Under the pieces are notes generated by a model. That model did no database searches. It saw only the letters and a program-made list of their open reading frames with translations, and was not told where the DNA came from. This document shows, in pieces, positions 1 through 9,020 of a stretch of 64,000 nucleotides of DNA. The position numbers and the translations under genes are program-made. Position 1 is the stretch's first letter, and each line of letters begins with the position of its first letter. The DNA is from Pseudomonas mandelii (GTDB taxonomy: Bacteria > Pseudomonadota > Gammaproteobacteria > Pseudomonadales > Pseudomonadaceae), in the NCBI RefSeq assembly GCF_024138395.1, contig NZ_JAMYDU010000007.1, forward strand, positions 62,001 through 126,000, given 5' to 3'.

Positions 1-1329
1 GGGCAAACTGCCGGCGGCGGCGACGATCACGGCGTCATCGGCCAGTGTTTCATTGAGCACGCCGAGCACCCGGCTCTGGGTCAGGCAGGAACCGGTCAGC
101 TCGATAAATTCGCGCAACACCGCTGGATCCAGGTGATCGTTGATTTCGGGGACGAAATCTTTCGTCTGGTATTCGACCTGATAAATGCGATCGACTTCCT
201 CATCCAGTTGCGCCTTGGCCTGACGGGGTTGATCGCCCCAGCTCGAGCGGTAATCGCCCAACACATCGGCCAAGGCGCTCAAGCCGGTTTTGGCGTCCGC
301 CAGCAGCTGCACGCCGTCGAGTTTCAGCGCGTCGCAGGGGCTGATATTGAGGTTGAGGAATTGCACCTCAGGGTGTTTGAACAAGGATTTCGACGCAGTG
401 GTGAAATCGCTGTAGCGAGTACCCACACCGATGATCAGATCAGCATCCTTGGCCAACAGGTTCGCCGCCAGGCAACCGGTTTCGCCGATCCCGCCGACGT
501 TCAGCGGATGGCTGGACACCACCGCGCTTTTGCCAGCCTGGGTTTCGGCGAAGGGAATATCGAAGCGCTCGGCGAACGCCTGCAACGCTGCATTCGCGCC
601 GGAATATTTGACCCCACCGCCACAGATGATCAGCGGCTTGCGCTTGCCTTTGAACAGCGCCAGCGCATCGCCAAGCATCGCTTCGGTGGCCGGACGACGC
701 TCGATGCGATGCACGCGTTTTTGCAGGAAATAATCGGGATAGTCGTACGCCTCGGCCTGCACATCTTGCGGCAAGGCCAGGGTCACCGCGCCGGTTTCGG
801 CGGGGTCGGTGAGCACGCGCATGGCGTGGATTGCCGCGGTCATCAGTTGCTCGGGACGGTTGATCCGATCCCAGTATTTGCTCACGGCCTTGAAGGCATC
901 GTTGGTGCTGATGCTCAGGTCGTGGAACTGCTCGATCTGTTGCAGGACCGGGTCCGGTTGGCGGCAGGCATAAACGTCGCCGGGCAACAACAGCAAGGGA
1001 ATACGGTTGGCGGTGGCCGTCGCGGCAGCGGTGAGCATGTTCGCCGCGCCCGGGCCCACCGATGAAGAACAGGCGTAGATTTTGCGCCGCAGGTGTTGCT
1101 TGGCAAAACCGATGGCGGCGTGGGCCATGCCTTGCTCGTTGCGGCCCTGATGGACGATCAGGTCGCCGCTGTCCTGCTCCAGGGCTTGCCCCAGACCCAG
1201 CACATTGCCGTGGCCGAAAATGGTAAAGATCCCGGCGACGAATTTGCTCTGAACCCCATCGACCTCGATGTACTGGTTATCGAGGAATTTCACCAGGGCC
1301 TGGGCCATGGTCAGTCTTGTTGTGGTCAT
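1..1329 (-). CDS. iolD: 3D-(3,5/4)-trihydroxycyclohexane-1,2-dione hydrolase, partial (3' end outside window)
   Basis: This thiamine-diphosphate enzyme opens the inositol ring, hydrolysing trihydroxycyclohexane-dione to 5-deoxy-glucuronate in cytoplasmic myo-inositol catabolism. The 443 visible codons read from ATG ([10 protein letters not shown]) to the left window edge with no stop. The N-terminal ThDP-binding fold is seen in [13 protein letters not shown], where Glu65 would activate the cofactor, and in [15 protein letters not shown]. The visible part ends VAAAGSLP, typical of the ThDP pyrophosphate-binding region of IolD. It is the last gene of the minus-strand iol operon inside the window and is separated from iolI by a REP palindrome. 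The missing C-terminus only reflects the window edge. Family assignment is secure from the context and sequence. Confidence 0.95.
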   Translation of the reverse strand, partial: MTTTRLTMAQALVKFLDNQYIEVDGVQSKFVAGIFTIFGHGNVLGLGQALEQDSGDLIVHQGRNEQGMAHAAIGFAKQHLRRKIYACSSSVGPGAANMLTAAATATANRIPLLLLPGDVYACRQPDPVLQQIEQFHDLSISTNDAFKAVSKYWDRINRPEQLMTAAIHAMRVLTDPAETGAVTLALPQDVQAEAYDYPDYFLQKRVHRIERRPATEAMLGDALALFKGKRKPLIICGGGVKYSGANAALQAFAERFDIPFAETQAGKSAVVSSHPLNVGGIGETGCLAANLLAKDADLIIGVGTRYSDFTTASKSLFKHPEVQFLNLNISPCDALKLDGVQLLADAKTGLSALADVLGDYRSSWGDQPRQAKAQLDEEVDRIYQVEYQTKDFVPEINDHLDPAVLREFIELTGSCLTQSRVLGVLNETLADDAVIVAAAGSLP

Positions 1330-1363
1330 GCTTGCACCTTTTCCGTATGCAAATCCAATCCCT

Positions 1364-1447
1364 TGTAGGAGCTGCCGAAGGCTGCGATCTTTTGATCTTG
1401 ATCTTTAAAAACAAGATCAAAAGATCGCAGCCTTCGGCAGCTCCTAC
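1364..1447. repeat. REP-type palindrome, class A (TGTAGGAGCTGCCGAAGGCTGCGATC)
   Basis: Two inverted arms of about 35 bases face each other across a short AT-rich centre, starting TGTAGGAGCTGCCGAAGGCT. The same arms recur at 17075, 20835 and 27013, with half copies at 56670 and 63841. It lies between iolI and iolD, where it could attenuate the distal gene. This is an inference from position. Confidence 0.85.
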
Positions 1448-1458
1448 GGGGGAAGGTG

Positions 1459-2280
1459 TCAGGCCAGGGATTTCTGCAGGTGTTCCATGCTCGCGCCAAT
1501 CGCTGTCTGGATATCCGCCAGGTCATGGACGCTGTCGGCGAATGGTTCGAACGACAGGTAGCCGCTGTAGCCGGTAGCGAGCAAGGTTTCGATCTGCGCC
1601 GCGTTGCCAAGGATGTCACCCTCGCCCACCAGCACCCGGTGGCCGTCGCGGATGGTCGCCAGCGGCGCCTCGGCATCCTCGACGCCGGAGATGTGCACCA
1701 GCCCGGTCAGCTCGGGGAAGAATTCATGTTCGCTGGCCAGGTGATGGTGAAAGGTGTCATGCACCAGTCGGAACACATCCAGCCCACCGATGGCCTTGAT
1801 CGCGTCGACCGCCGTGCGTTTGCGCCGCAGCGAGCATTCTTCGAAACCCAGCGGCTCGATGAAACCGAGGATGCCGTGATCGCGCAGGATCGGCGCCAGC
1901 TCACTCAACGCCGTGCGCAGCCCGGCAGCACGCTGCGCCTCGGTTCGTGGATCGGCGCGGTCGTTCAACGGGCACATCACCAAACCCTGCGCGCCGCAAT
2001 CACGGGCATAAGCGGCGAGTTTCAGAGCGTGTGCACGGCGCTCGTCATTCCAGACATCGAACGGATACAGCGCGTTGATCGACAGCACGGTGATGCCTTT
2101 GTCCGCGCACAGTTCACGGACGTGTTCGGGCGCGGTGCCGTCCTCGATCTCGACGCCCTTGAGGTCATTGCGAATTTCGATGGCGTCGGCCTTGAGGGTC
2201 ACCGCCAACTCGATGAACGCGGGCAGGGACAAACGTGGGGCGACCATACGGTTTAGGGCGAAACGCAGGGGTTTGCTCAT
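1459..2280 (-). CDS. iolI: Inosose isomerase / TIM-barrel sugar isomerase IolI
   Basis: This is a 273-residue TIM-barrel protein of the xylose isomerase-like superfamily, most like IolI, which interconverts 2-keto- and 1-keto-myo-inositol. Metal-binding candidates typical of the fold are Glu in FIEPLGFEE, His/Asp in LVHDTFHHH, His in LVHISGVED and Glu in LSFEPF. I chose the ATG giving MSKPLRFALNR because GGAGAA lies about 8 bases upstream; an upstream in-frame start would add seven residues without a better site. It lies 26 bases after mmsA and before iolD, so it is co-transcribed with the inositol genes. The exact isomer specificity is inferred; a second inosose dehydratase-like role cannot be excluded. 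Confidence 0.85.
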   Translation of the reverse strand: MSKPLRFALNRMVAPRLSLPAFIELAVTLKADAIEIRNDLKGVEIEDGTAPEHVRELCADKGITVLSINALYPFDVWNDERRAHALKLAAYARDCGAQGLVMCPLNDRADPRTEAQRAAGLRTALSELAPILRDHGILGFIEPLGFEECSLRRKRTAVDAIKAIGGLDVFRLVHDTFHHHLASEHEFFPELTGLVHISGVEDAEAPLATIRDGHRVLVGEGDILGNAAQIETLLATGYSGYLSFEPFADSVHDLADIQTAIGASMEHLQKSLA

Positions 2281-2306
2281 TTTTTGTTGTTCTCCGCACA
2301 AGTGAA

Positions 2307-3809
2307 TTATTTGGCTGTCGGCATGCTGAATTCAGGGCCCTTGGCGATGCTGTCGGGCCAGCGCTGCATCACGCTTTTGTAGCGGCTGTAGAAGCGGATG
2401 CCTTCTTCGCCATAGGCGTGGTGATCACCGAACAACGAGCGCTTCCAGCCGCCAAACGAGTGCCAAGCCATGGGCACCGGAATCGGTACGTTGATGCCGA
2501 CCATGCCGACCTTGATGCTGCGGGCAAACGAACGGGCGATGCCGCCGTCGCTGGTGAAACACGACACGCCATTGCCGAACTCATGGGCGTTGATCAACGC
2601 CACGGCGCTGGCGAAATCCGGCACGCGCACGATGCCCAGCACCGGGCCGAAGATCTCTTGCTGGTAGATGCTCATCTCGGTCGTGACGTTGTCGAACAGC
2701 GTCGCGCCGACGAAGAAGCCGTTCTCGGCCCCCGGCACCTTGAAATTGCGCCCGTCGACAATCAGCTGCGCGCCCTGGGACACGCCTTCGCCAATAAAAC
2801 CTTCGACCTTGGCCTTGTGCTCGGCGGTCACCAGTGGCCCCATGTCGCTGTCGCCCTGCATGCCGTTGCCGACTTTCAGTTGATCGATGCGCGGCAGCAA
2901 TTTGGCAATCAGTTGGTCGCCGACATCACCCACCGCCACGGCAATCGAAATCGCCATGCAGCGTTCGCCGGCCGAGCCGTACGCCGCGCCGATCAGCGCG
3001 TCGGCCGCTTGATCCAGATCCGCGTCGGGCATGACGATCATGTGGTTCTTCGCCCCGCCCAGCGCCTGTACGCGTTTGCCGCGCGAGGTCGCTTGCTGGT
3101 GGATGTACTCGGCAATCGGCGTCGAACCGACGAAGGAAATCGCCTCGATGTCCGGGTGTTGCAGCAAGGCGTCGACGGCAGTTTTGTCGCCCTGGACCAC
3201 GTTGAACACACCGTCCGGCAACCCGGCTTCGGTCAATAATTTCGCCATCAGCAAACTGGCCGAGGGGTCGCGCTCGGACGGTTTGAGGATGAAGCAGTTA
3301 CCGGTGACCAGCGCGATCGGAATCATCCACAGCGGCACCATCACCGGAAAGTTGAACGGCGTGACTCCGGCGCAAACACCCAGAGGCTGACGCAAGTTCC
3401 AGTTGTCGATGCCGCCGCCGATGTTGTCGCTGAACTCGGTTTTCAGCAGGTTCGGCGCACCGCAGGCGTACTCGACGATTTCGATGCCGCGCGTCACTTC
3501 GCCCTTGGCGTCCGAGAACACCTTGCCGTGTTCGCGGCTGATGATTTGTGCCAGTTCGTTGTGATGCCGGTCGAGCAGTTCCTTGAACTTGAACATCACC
3601 CGCGAACGGCGCAGGGACGATTGCTCGGACCAGGCCGGGAACGCCTTCAGGGCTGAGGCGACGGCTTCGTCCACAGTCTTCTGGCTGGCCAGCCCGACCC
3701 GCGCCTGAACGCTGCCGGTGGCCGGGTTGAAGACATTGCTGAACCGCTCGCTGCCACTGTCCTGCACCTGACCGTCGATGTAATGACCTATTACCGGGGC
3801 GTCGCTCAT
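2307..3809 (-). CDS. mmsA: CoA-acylating methylmalonate-semialdehyde dehydrogenase
   Basis: The 500-residue enzyme oxidises malonate/methylmalonate semialdehyde to acetyl-/propionyl-CoA, the last step of myo-inositol degradation (called IolA in that pathway) and also used in valine breakdown. The ALDH fold shows the nucleophile Cys284 in [11 protein letters not shown], the glycine-rich [12 protein letters not shown] and a [11 protein letters not shown] segment typical of the MmsA subfamily. Length matches the family (about 500). GGGAG sits 10 bases before the ATG ([12 protein letters not shown]). The gene is third from the end of the iol operon, between iolB and iolI. This location favours a role in inositol rather than valine catabolism. 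Confidence 0.95.
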   Translation of the reverse strand: MSDAPVIGHYIDGQVQDSGSERFSNVFNPATGSVQARVGLASQKTVDEAVASALKAFPAWSEQSSLRRSRVMFKFKELLDRHHNELAQIISREHGKVFSDAKGEVTRGIEIVEYACGAPNLLKTEFSDNIGGGIDNWNLRQPLGVCAGVTPFNFPVMVPLWMIPIALVTGNCFILKPSERDPSASLLMAKLLTEAGLPDGVFNVVQGDKTAVDALLQHPDIEAISFVGSTPIAEYIHQQATSRGKRVQALGGAKNHMIVMPDADLDQAADALIGAAYGSAGERCMAISIAVAVGDVGDQLIAKLLPRIDQLKVGNGMQGDSDMGPLVTAEHKAKVEGFIGEGVSQGAQLIVDGRNFKVPGAENGFFVGATLFDNVTTEMSIYQQEIFGPVLGIVRVPDFASAVALINAHEFGNGVSCFTSDGGIARSFARSIKVGMVGINVPIPVPMAWHSFGGWKRSLFGDHHAYGEEGIRFYSRYKSVMQRWPDSIAKGPEFSMPTAK

Positions 3810-3839
3810 TGTTCTTGTTCTCCCTTTGAATGTTGGAAA

Positions 3840-4649
3840 TCAGAGATCCAGTAGCCAGCTGTGCTGCGGATCGTTATGGAACTGCCAGACGCGTTTCGGT
3901 CCGGCCATCACGTTCAGGTAATACGACTCGTAGCCGTAGGGCACGCTGACCGGGTGATAGCCCTTGGGCACAACAACCAGGTCGCTGTTTTCCACGGCCA
4001 TGGCCTGGTCAATGCTGCGATCGTCGGTGTAGACCCGCTGGAACACGAAGCCTTGGGGCGGGTTGATCTGGTGGTAATAGGTTTCTTCGAGAAAGCTCTG
4101 ATGCGGCAGATCGTCGGTGTCGTGCTTGTGCGGCGGGTAGCTCGACGAGTGCCCGGACGGCGTACGCACTTCCACCACCAGCAGCGAATGGGCCGGTTCG
4201 GTGTCCGGCAAAATGTCGCAGACGTAACGGGTGTTGGCGCCTTTGCCGCGCACGCTGCGTTTCATGCTGTCGGGTTTGATCAGCCGTGGGCCGAGGTTTT
4301 CGGCGGTCGAACCGGGGGCCGCGCAGACGGCGATTTGCACGTCGTTGAGTGCGACCACTTGCGCCTGACTGCCCGGTGGCAAGTACGCGGCGAACGGCGA
4401 TTTGTCTTCGAACACCGATTGGCGATCACCGATGTTGTCCCAGTCGAACGCGCCCTGCCCTGGTGCTTCGCCTTTGATGCTGACCCGACCGCTGAGCAGC
4501 ACCAGGCACAGTTCCTTGTCGCCGGCGCTGACCGGCAGGGTTTCGCCGAGGCTCAGGCGGTAAGCGGCGAAGCCGACGTATTCCAGTTCCCCCTGCCCTA
4601 ACTCGACCATGACCCGGCCGCGTGCATTGCTTTTGACCAACAGGCTCAT
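3840..4649 (-). CDS. iolB: 5-deoxy-glucuronate isomerase
   Basis: IolB isomerises 5-deoxy-D-glucuronate to 5-dehydro-2-deoxy-gluconate (DKG). The 269-residue protein is a bicupin. The metal-binding histidines are visible in SSYPPHKHDTDDLP and ETYYHQINPPQG, followed by the cupin motif VVVPKGYHPVSVPYGYE. Length fits the family (about 270). Its ATG overlaps the iolE stop in the four-base ATGA arrangement, so the two are translationally coupled. GAGGA lies 7 bases before the start. Confidence 0.96.
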   Translation of the reverse strand: MSLLVKSNARGRVMVELGQGELEYVGFAAYRLSLGETLPVSAGDKELCLVLLSGRVSIKGEAPGQGAFDWDNIGDRQSVFEDKSPFAAYLPPGSQAQVVALNDVQIAVCAAPGSTAENLGPRLIKPDSMKRSVRGKGANTRYVCDILPDTEPAHSLLVVEVRTPSGHSSSYPPHKHDTDDLPHQSFLEETYYHQINPPQGFVFQRVYTDDRSIDQAMAVENSDLVVVPKGYHPVSVPYGYESYYLNVMAGPKRVWQFHNDPQHSWLLDL

Positions 4650-5539
4650 CTCGCGGTCCTCTCGTTGAGCAGTGCACGCAAGGTGTCGTAGCCTTTTTTG
4701 GCGTAGATGTAACTCGGTGCCACCGCTGGATCCTGCTCGGCCTCGACCACCAACCAGCCGTGGTAATCGGCGCCCAGCAGGACGTCGAGCAAGGCGCCGA
4801 AATCAATGTCGCCATCGCCGGGCACGGTGAACGTGCCGTTGATGATGCAGTCCGGGAAGCTCCACAGATTGTTGCGCGCCAGTTGCACCACCGGTTTGCG
4901 CACGTCCTTGAAATGCACGTGGCAGATGCGTTCGATGTGTTTGCGCAGCACCTGCAAGGGTTCACCGCCGCCCATATAGCAGTGGCCCGAATCGAACAGC
5001 AGGCCGACTTCGCTGCCGGTCAACGCCATCAGTTTGTCGATGTCCGCCGGAGATTCGACGTAGGCGCCCATGTGATGGTGATAGGCCAAACGCACGCCCT
5101 GGGACAGGGTGAAACGCGCCAGTTCGGTGAGTTTGTCGGCGTATTCCTGCCAGGCTTGTTCGGTGTGAAAACGTGGGCGCTCTACCAGCGGAATGAGCTG
5201 GCCTTGAATCGAGTCGGCGACTTCGCCATAAACCAGCACCTTGGCGCCGTTCTTCGCCAGCAGCTCGACATGGCTGGCGATGGCGTCGATTTCCTCGGTC
5301 ACGGAACGGCGGGCCAGACGGCTGGAATACCAGCCGGAGACCAGCGCCAGATCGTAAGGCCGCAGCACGTCGCCGACGCCTTTGGCATCCTTGGGGAATT
5401 TACCGTTGAGTTCGAAACCTTCGTAACCGATTTCCTTGCCCTCGCTGAGGGCGGTGCTCAACGGCGTCTCGCCACCGAGGGACGGCAAGTCGTCGTTGCT
5501 CCAGGAGATCGGGTTGATGCCAATTCGGATAGCGGGCAT
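4646..5539 (-). CDS. iolE: myo-inosose-2 dehydratase
   Basis: IolE dehydrates scyllo-inosose to trihydroxycyclohexane-dione, the second step of the pathway. The 297-residue TIM-barrel protein begins MPAIRIGINPISWSNDDLP, a hallmark of IolE. It carries barrel residues in YHHHMGAYVES, LLFDSGHCYMGGGEP and HVHFKDVR that bind a divalent metal in this family. AAGGTG precedes the ATG by 7 bases. It lies downstream of iolC, separated by a REP palindrome, and overlaps iolB by four bases. Confidence 0.96.
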   Translation of the reverse strand: MPAIRIGINPISWSNDDLPSLGGETPLSTALSEGKEIGYEGFELNGKFPKDAKGVGDVLRPYDLALVSGWYSSRLARRSVTEEIDAIASHVELLAKNGAKVLVYGEVADSIQGQLIPLVERPRFHTEQAWQEYADKLTELARFTLSQGVRLAYHHHMGAYVESPADIDKLMALTGSEVGLLFDSGHCYMGGGEPLQVLRKHIERICHVHFKDVRKPVVQLARNNLWSFPDCIINGTFTVPGDGDIDFGALLDVLLGADYHGWLVVEAEQDPAVAPSYIYAKKGYDTLRALLNERTAR

Positions 5540-5586
5540 GGCTGCACCTTTTGTTGTTTTCTAAATTACCGTTGAATCTGAGGCCG

Positions 5587-5655
5587 CCTTCGCGGGCAAG
5601 CCTCGCTCCTACAGGAAGCTGTGGTGATCTGTAGGAGCGAGGCTTGCCCGCGAAG
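5587..5655. repeat. REP-type palindrome, class B (CTTCGCGGGCAAGCCTCGCTCCTACAG)
   Basis: Two facing 27-base arms, CTTCGCGGGCAAGCCTCGCT and its complement ending in CGCGAAG, enclose a 15-base spacer. Further class B copies lie at 16291 and 48112, with a single arm at 8990. It occupies the iolC-iolE gap. Confidence 0.9.
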
Positions 5656-5675
5656 AACGATAACGCGGTGTCACG

Positions 5676-7613
5676 TCAAGCGCGGGCTGTGCGCCAGGCG
5701 TCGATCAGTTCGACGAACGTGCCCTGCACCTGGCGGATCAGCGTTTCGTCGTCGATTTCACCGGTCATCCACGCGCGGCTCGGTTCCTGGAAAATCGTCC
5801 GGCCCACGGCAAAACCTCGGCAGGTCTGGCTCTGGCTAGCTTGCTGAAACCCTTCGGCCAAGGCCGCCGCCGGGGCATTCAGGCCCAGCAGCACCACGCC
5901 ACGGCAATACGGATCGCGTTCCTGAATCAGCTCATCGAGTTGTTTCCATTCCTCGGCGCTTTGCGCTTCGATCTTCCACCATGCCGGGTAGATGCCCAGG
6001 TTGTAGAGGCGTTTCAGCGCGCGATACAGCACGTCCGGATGGGTTGACGGATGATCCTTGGGCGGAATGATTTCCAGCAGCAGCTCATGACCGCTGACTT
6101 GCGAGGCCTGATACAAACCCTTGATCTGCGCTTCCTGCTCCAAACGCAGCAGAGGCTCGTCGTCGGGGTGGAATTGCACCAGGCATTTGATGATCTGTTC
6201 TTGCGGCCAGGCAATCAGGTTGCTGCCGATCGAGCGCCCATGCTCGAACGCCAATGGCCGCGAACCCTGCACTTCCACTGGCCGCGCCACCCACCAGCCG
6301 CGACCGGTGGCGGCGTTCAGCGAGTCCTGGCCGAAGCGTTGATCGGCCAACAAGCCGACATCAGCCTCGACACCCTGTTCACACAAATCCGCTTCGACCC
6401 GCTCCACGGCTTTGATAAAGAGTTGTTTGAGTTCGCCGATAGCGTTCAGGTCGCGCCCGCCCTTGTGGGCCAGCTCCACCAATTGCCCGCGATGATCGAA
6501 GGCGAAGATGAACAGTTGCTTCCACTGTTTGCGCGGCACGCTGACTTGATGCAGACGCTGCAACACGGCGTCCTGATCCGGCCGGGTGATCGGTACCGGG
6601 CTGTTGAATAGATAGTCGAGTTCGGCGCGGGTCGGCATCGCCGGGGCGCAGGCATGGCGCGACACCACCAGACCGCCGCAGGCATTGGCCAACTGGCAGC
6701 AGCGCTCGTCGCTGGCATCCTCCAGCCAGCCGCTGAGGAAGCCCGACATGAAGGCATCGCCGGCCCCCAGCACATTGAGCACTTCGACGCGCACGCCGGG
6801 ATAGATCGCGCCATCTTCGAGACGCACAGGGATCACCCCATGAATCACCGTGCAGCCTTGCGGGCCGAGCTTGACCACCAGCGTCGCCGTGCTCAGTTGC
6901 CGGACGTTGCGCAATGCAGTGAGCAAATCTTCGGAACCACCGGCGATCAAAAACTCTTCTTCCGTGCCGACGATCAGGTCAAAACGCGGGAGGATTTTCT
7001 GCACGTGTTGGCTGACGTTCTGATCGGCGACAAACCGGGTTTCGCCGTCCGCCTTGCCGGCCAGGCCCCAGAGTACCGGGCGATAGTCGATGTCCAGCAC
7101 CCGTTTGACGTTGTGCTTCTCGGCGTAGTCCAGCGCCTGGATGCTCGCTTTGTAGACACCGTCGGTGGAGAAATGGGTGCCGGTGATCAGCAAGGCTTTG
7201 CTGGAAGCGATAAAGGCTTCGCTGATGTCTTCGGCGCGCAACGCCATGTCGGCGCAATTCTCGCGGTAGAACACCAGTGGAAAGGTTTCGCGGTCCTTGA
7301 GGCCCAGCAGGACCATGGCGGTCAGGCGTTCCGGATCGACCTTGATGCCGCTGACGTCGCAACCTTCGCGGGTCAGCGATTCAACGAGGAAGCGGCCCAT
7401 GTGGTCGTCCCCTACCCGGCTCAGCATCGCCGACTTCAGACCCAGCCGAGCGGTGCCGAAGGCGATATTGGCGGACGAACCACCGAGGTATTTGGCGAAG
7501 CTGCTCACATCCTCCAATCGCGCCCCGACTTGCTGCGCATAGAGGTCGACGCCCAGGCGCCCCAGGCAAATCAGATCCAATTGACGCCCACTGGCAAAAC
7601 GAGTCTGGCCCAT
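5676..7613 (-). CDS. iolC: Bifunctional 5-dehydro-2-deoxygluconokinase / 5-dehydro-2-deoxyphosphogluconate aldolase (IolC-DUF2090 fusion)
   Basis: The 645-residue protein joins two enzymes. Residues about 1-330 are a PfkB-family sugar kinase: LGGSSANIAFGTARLG near the N-terminus and the signature GAGDAFMSGFLSGW with the catalytic Asp. This part phosphorylates 5-dehydro-2-deoxygluconate. Residues about 350-640 are a DUF2090 TIM-barrel aldolase domain (starting KQLFIFAFDHRGQL). It is expected to split the product into dihydroxyacetone phosphate and malonate semialdehyde, replacing a separate iolJ. AGGAG lies 5 bases before the ATG. It is the first gene of the operon and is divergent from the regulator. 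Confidence 0.95.
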   Translation of the reverse strand: MGQTRFASGRQLDLICLGRLGVDLYAQQVGARLEDVSSFAKYLGGSSANIAFGTARLGLKSAMLSRVGDDHMGRFLVESLTREGCDVSGIKVDPERLTAMVLLGLKDRETFPLVFYRENCADMALRAEDISEAFIASSKALLITGTHFSTDGVYKASIQALDYAEKHNVKRVLDIDYRPVLWGLAGKADGETRFVADQNVSQHVQKILPRFDLIVGTEEEFLIAGGSEDLLTALRNVRQLSTATLVVKLGPQGCTVIHGVIPVRLEDGAIYPGVRVEVLNVLGAGDAFMSGFLSGWLEDASDERCCQLANACGGLVVSRHACAPAMPTRAELDYLFNSPVPITRPDQDAVLQRLHQVSVPRKQWKQLFIFAFDHRGQLVELAHKGGRDLNAIGELKQLFIKAVERVEADLCEQGVEADVGLLADQRFGQDSLNAATGRGWWVARPVEVQGSRPLAFEHGRSIGSNLIAWPQEQIIKCLVQFHPDDEPLLRLEQEAQIKGLYQASQVSGHELLLEIIPPKDHPSTHPDVLYRALKRLYNLGIYPAWWKIEAQSAEEWKQLDELIQERDPYCRGVVLLGLNAPAAALAEGFQQASQSQTCRGFAVGRTIFQEPSRAWMTGEIDDETLIRQVQGTFVELIDAWRTARA

Positions 7614-7923
7614 GCTGGCTCCTGTTATTTTTATCTGCCTGCGTTCGGGGCGATGAAGGCGCCGAACACTCTTGGTGGATGCAGACTAAAACGACCGGGA
7701 CCGAATAATCAATAATTATTCTAAATATTTTTCACGTGGAATATTTTTTCCAATAAACTTCTACACAAGCACTCCAGACACCGTGCATCGTTTCAGCAGA
7801 CCCGATGACAGCCGCAAGCTCAAGATTTTATTCCGGCCTACCCTGTAGACTGCGCACAGCCAACCTATTGTCAGGGGATGACCCGCCTGTCATCTCTATA
7901 AGAACAAGCCAGAAGGATTCCTT
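7614..7923. promoter_or_regulatory. Divergent iolC / RpiR-regulator intergenic region with candidate operator
   Basis: This 310-base gap holds both divergent promoters. An AT-rich block (7705-7760) contains the dyad TGGAATATTTTTTCCA at 7737-7752 (TGGAA-N6-TTCCA) and the short palindrome AATAATTATT at 7711-7720. Its position suits repression of the iol operon by the neighbouring RpiR-type protein, but binding is inferred. No open frame worth calling was seen. Confidence 0.5.
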
Positions 7924-8844
7924 ATGTCCCGCACCGATCAGCCGGCTACGACCGAGAGCACGCCCGACAGCGATCTCGTCAGCCCCCCGATCAATGCCGA
8001 GCGTTTGTTGCAGTTGATCACCGATGAATACGAAAGCCTGCCACGCCAGCTCAAACGCATCGCCAGCTACATGAGCCAGCAGAGCGATCGGATCATGGTC
8101 GACCGCATCAGCGACATCGCCCGCGAATGTGAAGTGCACCCATCGGCCATCGTGCGGTTTTCCCAGCGTTTCGGCTTCAGCGGTTTCAGCGAAATGCAGG
8201 CGCTGTTTCGCGAGGCCTATACCCATAAAACCACGCCGGTGCAGAACTACCAGCAACGCATCCGCAGCATGATCGCCAACAAATCCCAGAAGGCCAGTGG
8301 CGGCGACCTGGCGCGCGAATGCATCGACGCCACCCTGTCGGGCATCGAACGGTTGGGGCTGGAACTCGATGATCAGGCCTTCGATAAAGCCGTGGACTTG
8401 GTGGTGAACGCCGACAACATCTACGTGGTCGGGGTGCGCCGCTCGTTCGCGGTGGCCGATTACCTGGTCTACAACCTGCAACACACCAACAAGCGCATCC
8501 ATTTGGTGTCGGGTCTGGGCGGCAGTTACCGCGAGCAGATGCGCAGCGTGCGCGCCAATGACCTGGTGATCGCCATCAGCTTCACGCCCTACGGCAAGGA
8601 AACCCAGCACTGCCTGCGTATTGCCCAGCACAATCAGGCGAAAACCCTGATCATCACCGACAGCAACCTTTCACCTTTGGCCAAGCGCGCCAACACCGTG
8701 CTGCTGGTTAACGAAGGCAGCTCGTTTGCCTTCCGCTCGTTGAGTGCGACCTTGTGCCTGTGCCAGGCGCTGTTTATCGCCGTGGCTTATCGACTGGAAT
8801 TGAAGGTTGATGAGATTCATGAGCAGGTGGGGTTTGAGGATTAG
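7924..8844 (+). CDS. iolR: RpiR/MurR-family transcriptional regulator, probable inositol operon regulator
   Basis: The 306-residue protein has an N-terminal RpiR helix-turn-helix (about residues 25-105, including HPSAIVRFSQRFGFSGFSE) and a C-terminal SIS sugar-phosphate-binding domain (about 140-270: NIYVVGVRRSFAVADYLVYN, DLVIAISFTPYGKET). Regulators of this type sense phosphorylated sugars or DKG-phosphate-like intermediates. AAGGA lies 6 bases before the ATG. Divergent orientation from iolC strongly suggests control of the iol genes. The symbol is by context; the name iolR is used for unrelated DeoR proteins in other bacteria. Confidence 0.85.
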   Translation: MSRTDQPATTESTPDSDLVSPPINAERLLQLITDEYESLPRQLKRIASYMSQQSDRIMVDRISDIARECEVHPSAIVRFSQRFGFSGFSEMQALFREAYTHKTTPVQNYQQRIRSMIANKSQKASGGDLARECIDATLSGIERLGLELDDQAFDKAVDLVVNADNIYVVGVRRSFAVADYLVYNLQHTNKRIHLVSGLGGSYREQMRSVRANDLVIAISFTPYGKETQHCLRIAQHNQAKTLIITDSNLSPLAKRANTVLLVNEGSSFAFRSLSATLCLCQALFIAVAYRLELKVDEIHEQVGFED

Positions 8845-8872
8845 TGCGGGACGCCGATTAACTGAGCCCCAA

Positions 8873-8977
8873 CGATCGTTCCCACGCTCTGCGTGGGAAT
8901 GCATCCAATGACGCTCTGCGTCATATCGGACGCGGAGCGTCCGGGGCGGCATTCCCACGCGGAGCGTGGGAACGATC
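8873..8977. repeat. Nested inverted repeat element (GATCGTTCCCACGCTCTGCGTGGGAATGC)
   Basis: Outer arms GATCGTTCCCACGCTCTGCG and their complement ending GTGGGAACGATC flank inner hairpins GACGCTCTGCGTC and GGACGCGGAGCGTCC. The whole can fold as a clover-like structure. It follows the regulator stop and is immediately followed by a single class B REP arm at 8990-9017. It resembles dispersed palindromes common in fluorescent pseudomonads. Confidence 0.8.
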
Positions 8978-8989
8978 AGCGCACGACCT

Positions 8990-9017
8990 GTAGGAGCGAG
9001 GCTTGCCCGCGAAGGCG
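8990..9017. repeat. Single class B REP arm
   Basis: CTGTAGGAGCGAGGCTTGCC followed by CGCGAAGG matches one arm of the class B palindrome; no facing partner is present. It sits just before the hcnC stop codon, at the 3' end of the hcn operon. Confidence 0.75.
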
Positions 9018-9020
9018 TCC

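Noticed and set aside
133..1065. Long plus-strand open frame across the start of the window
   Set aside because: It is antisense to iolD, which shows clear ThDP-enzyme sequence; the plus-frame protein has no recognisable domain and the composition of a shadow frame.
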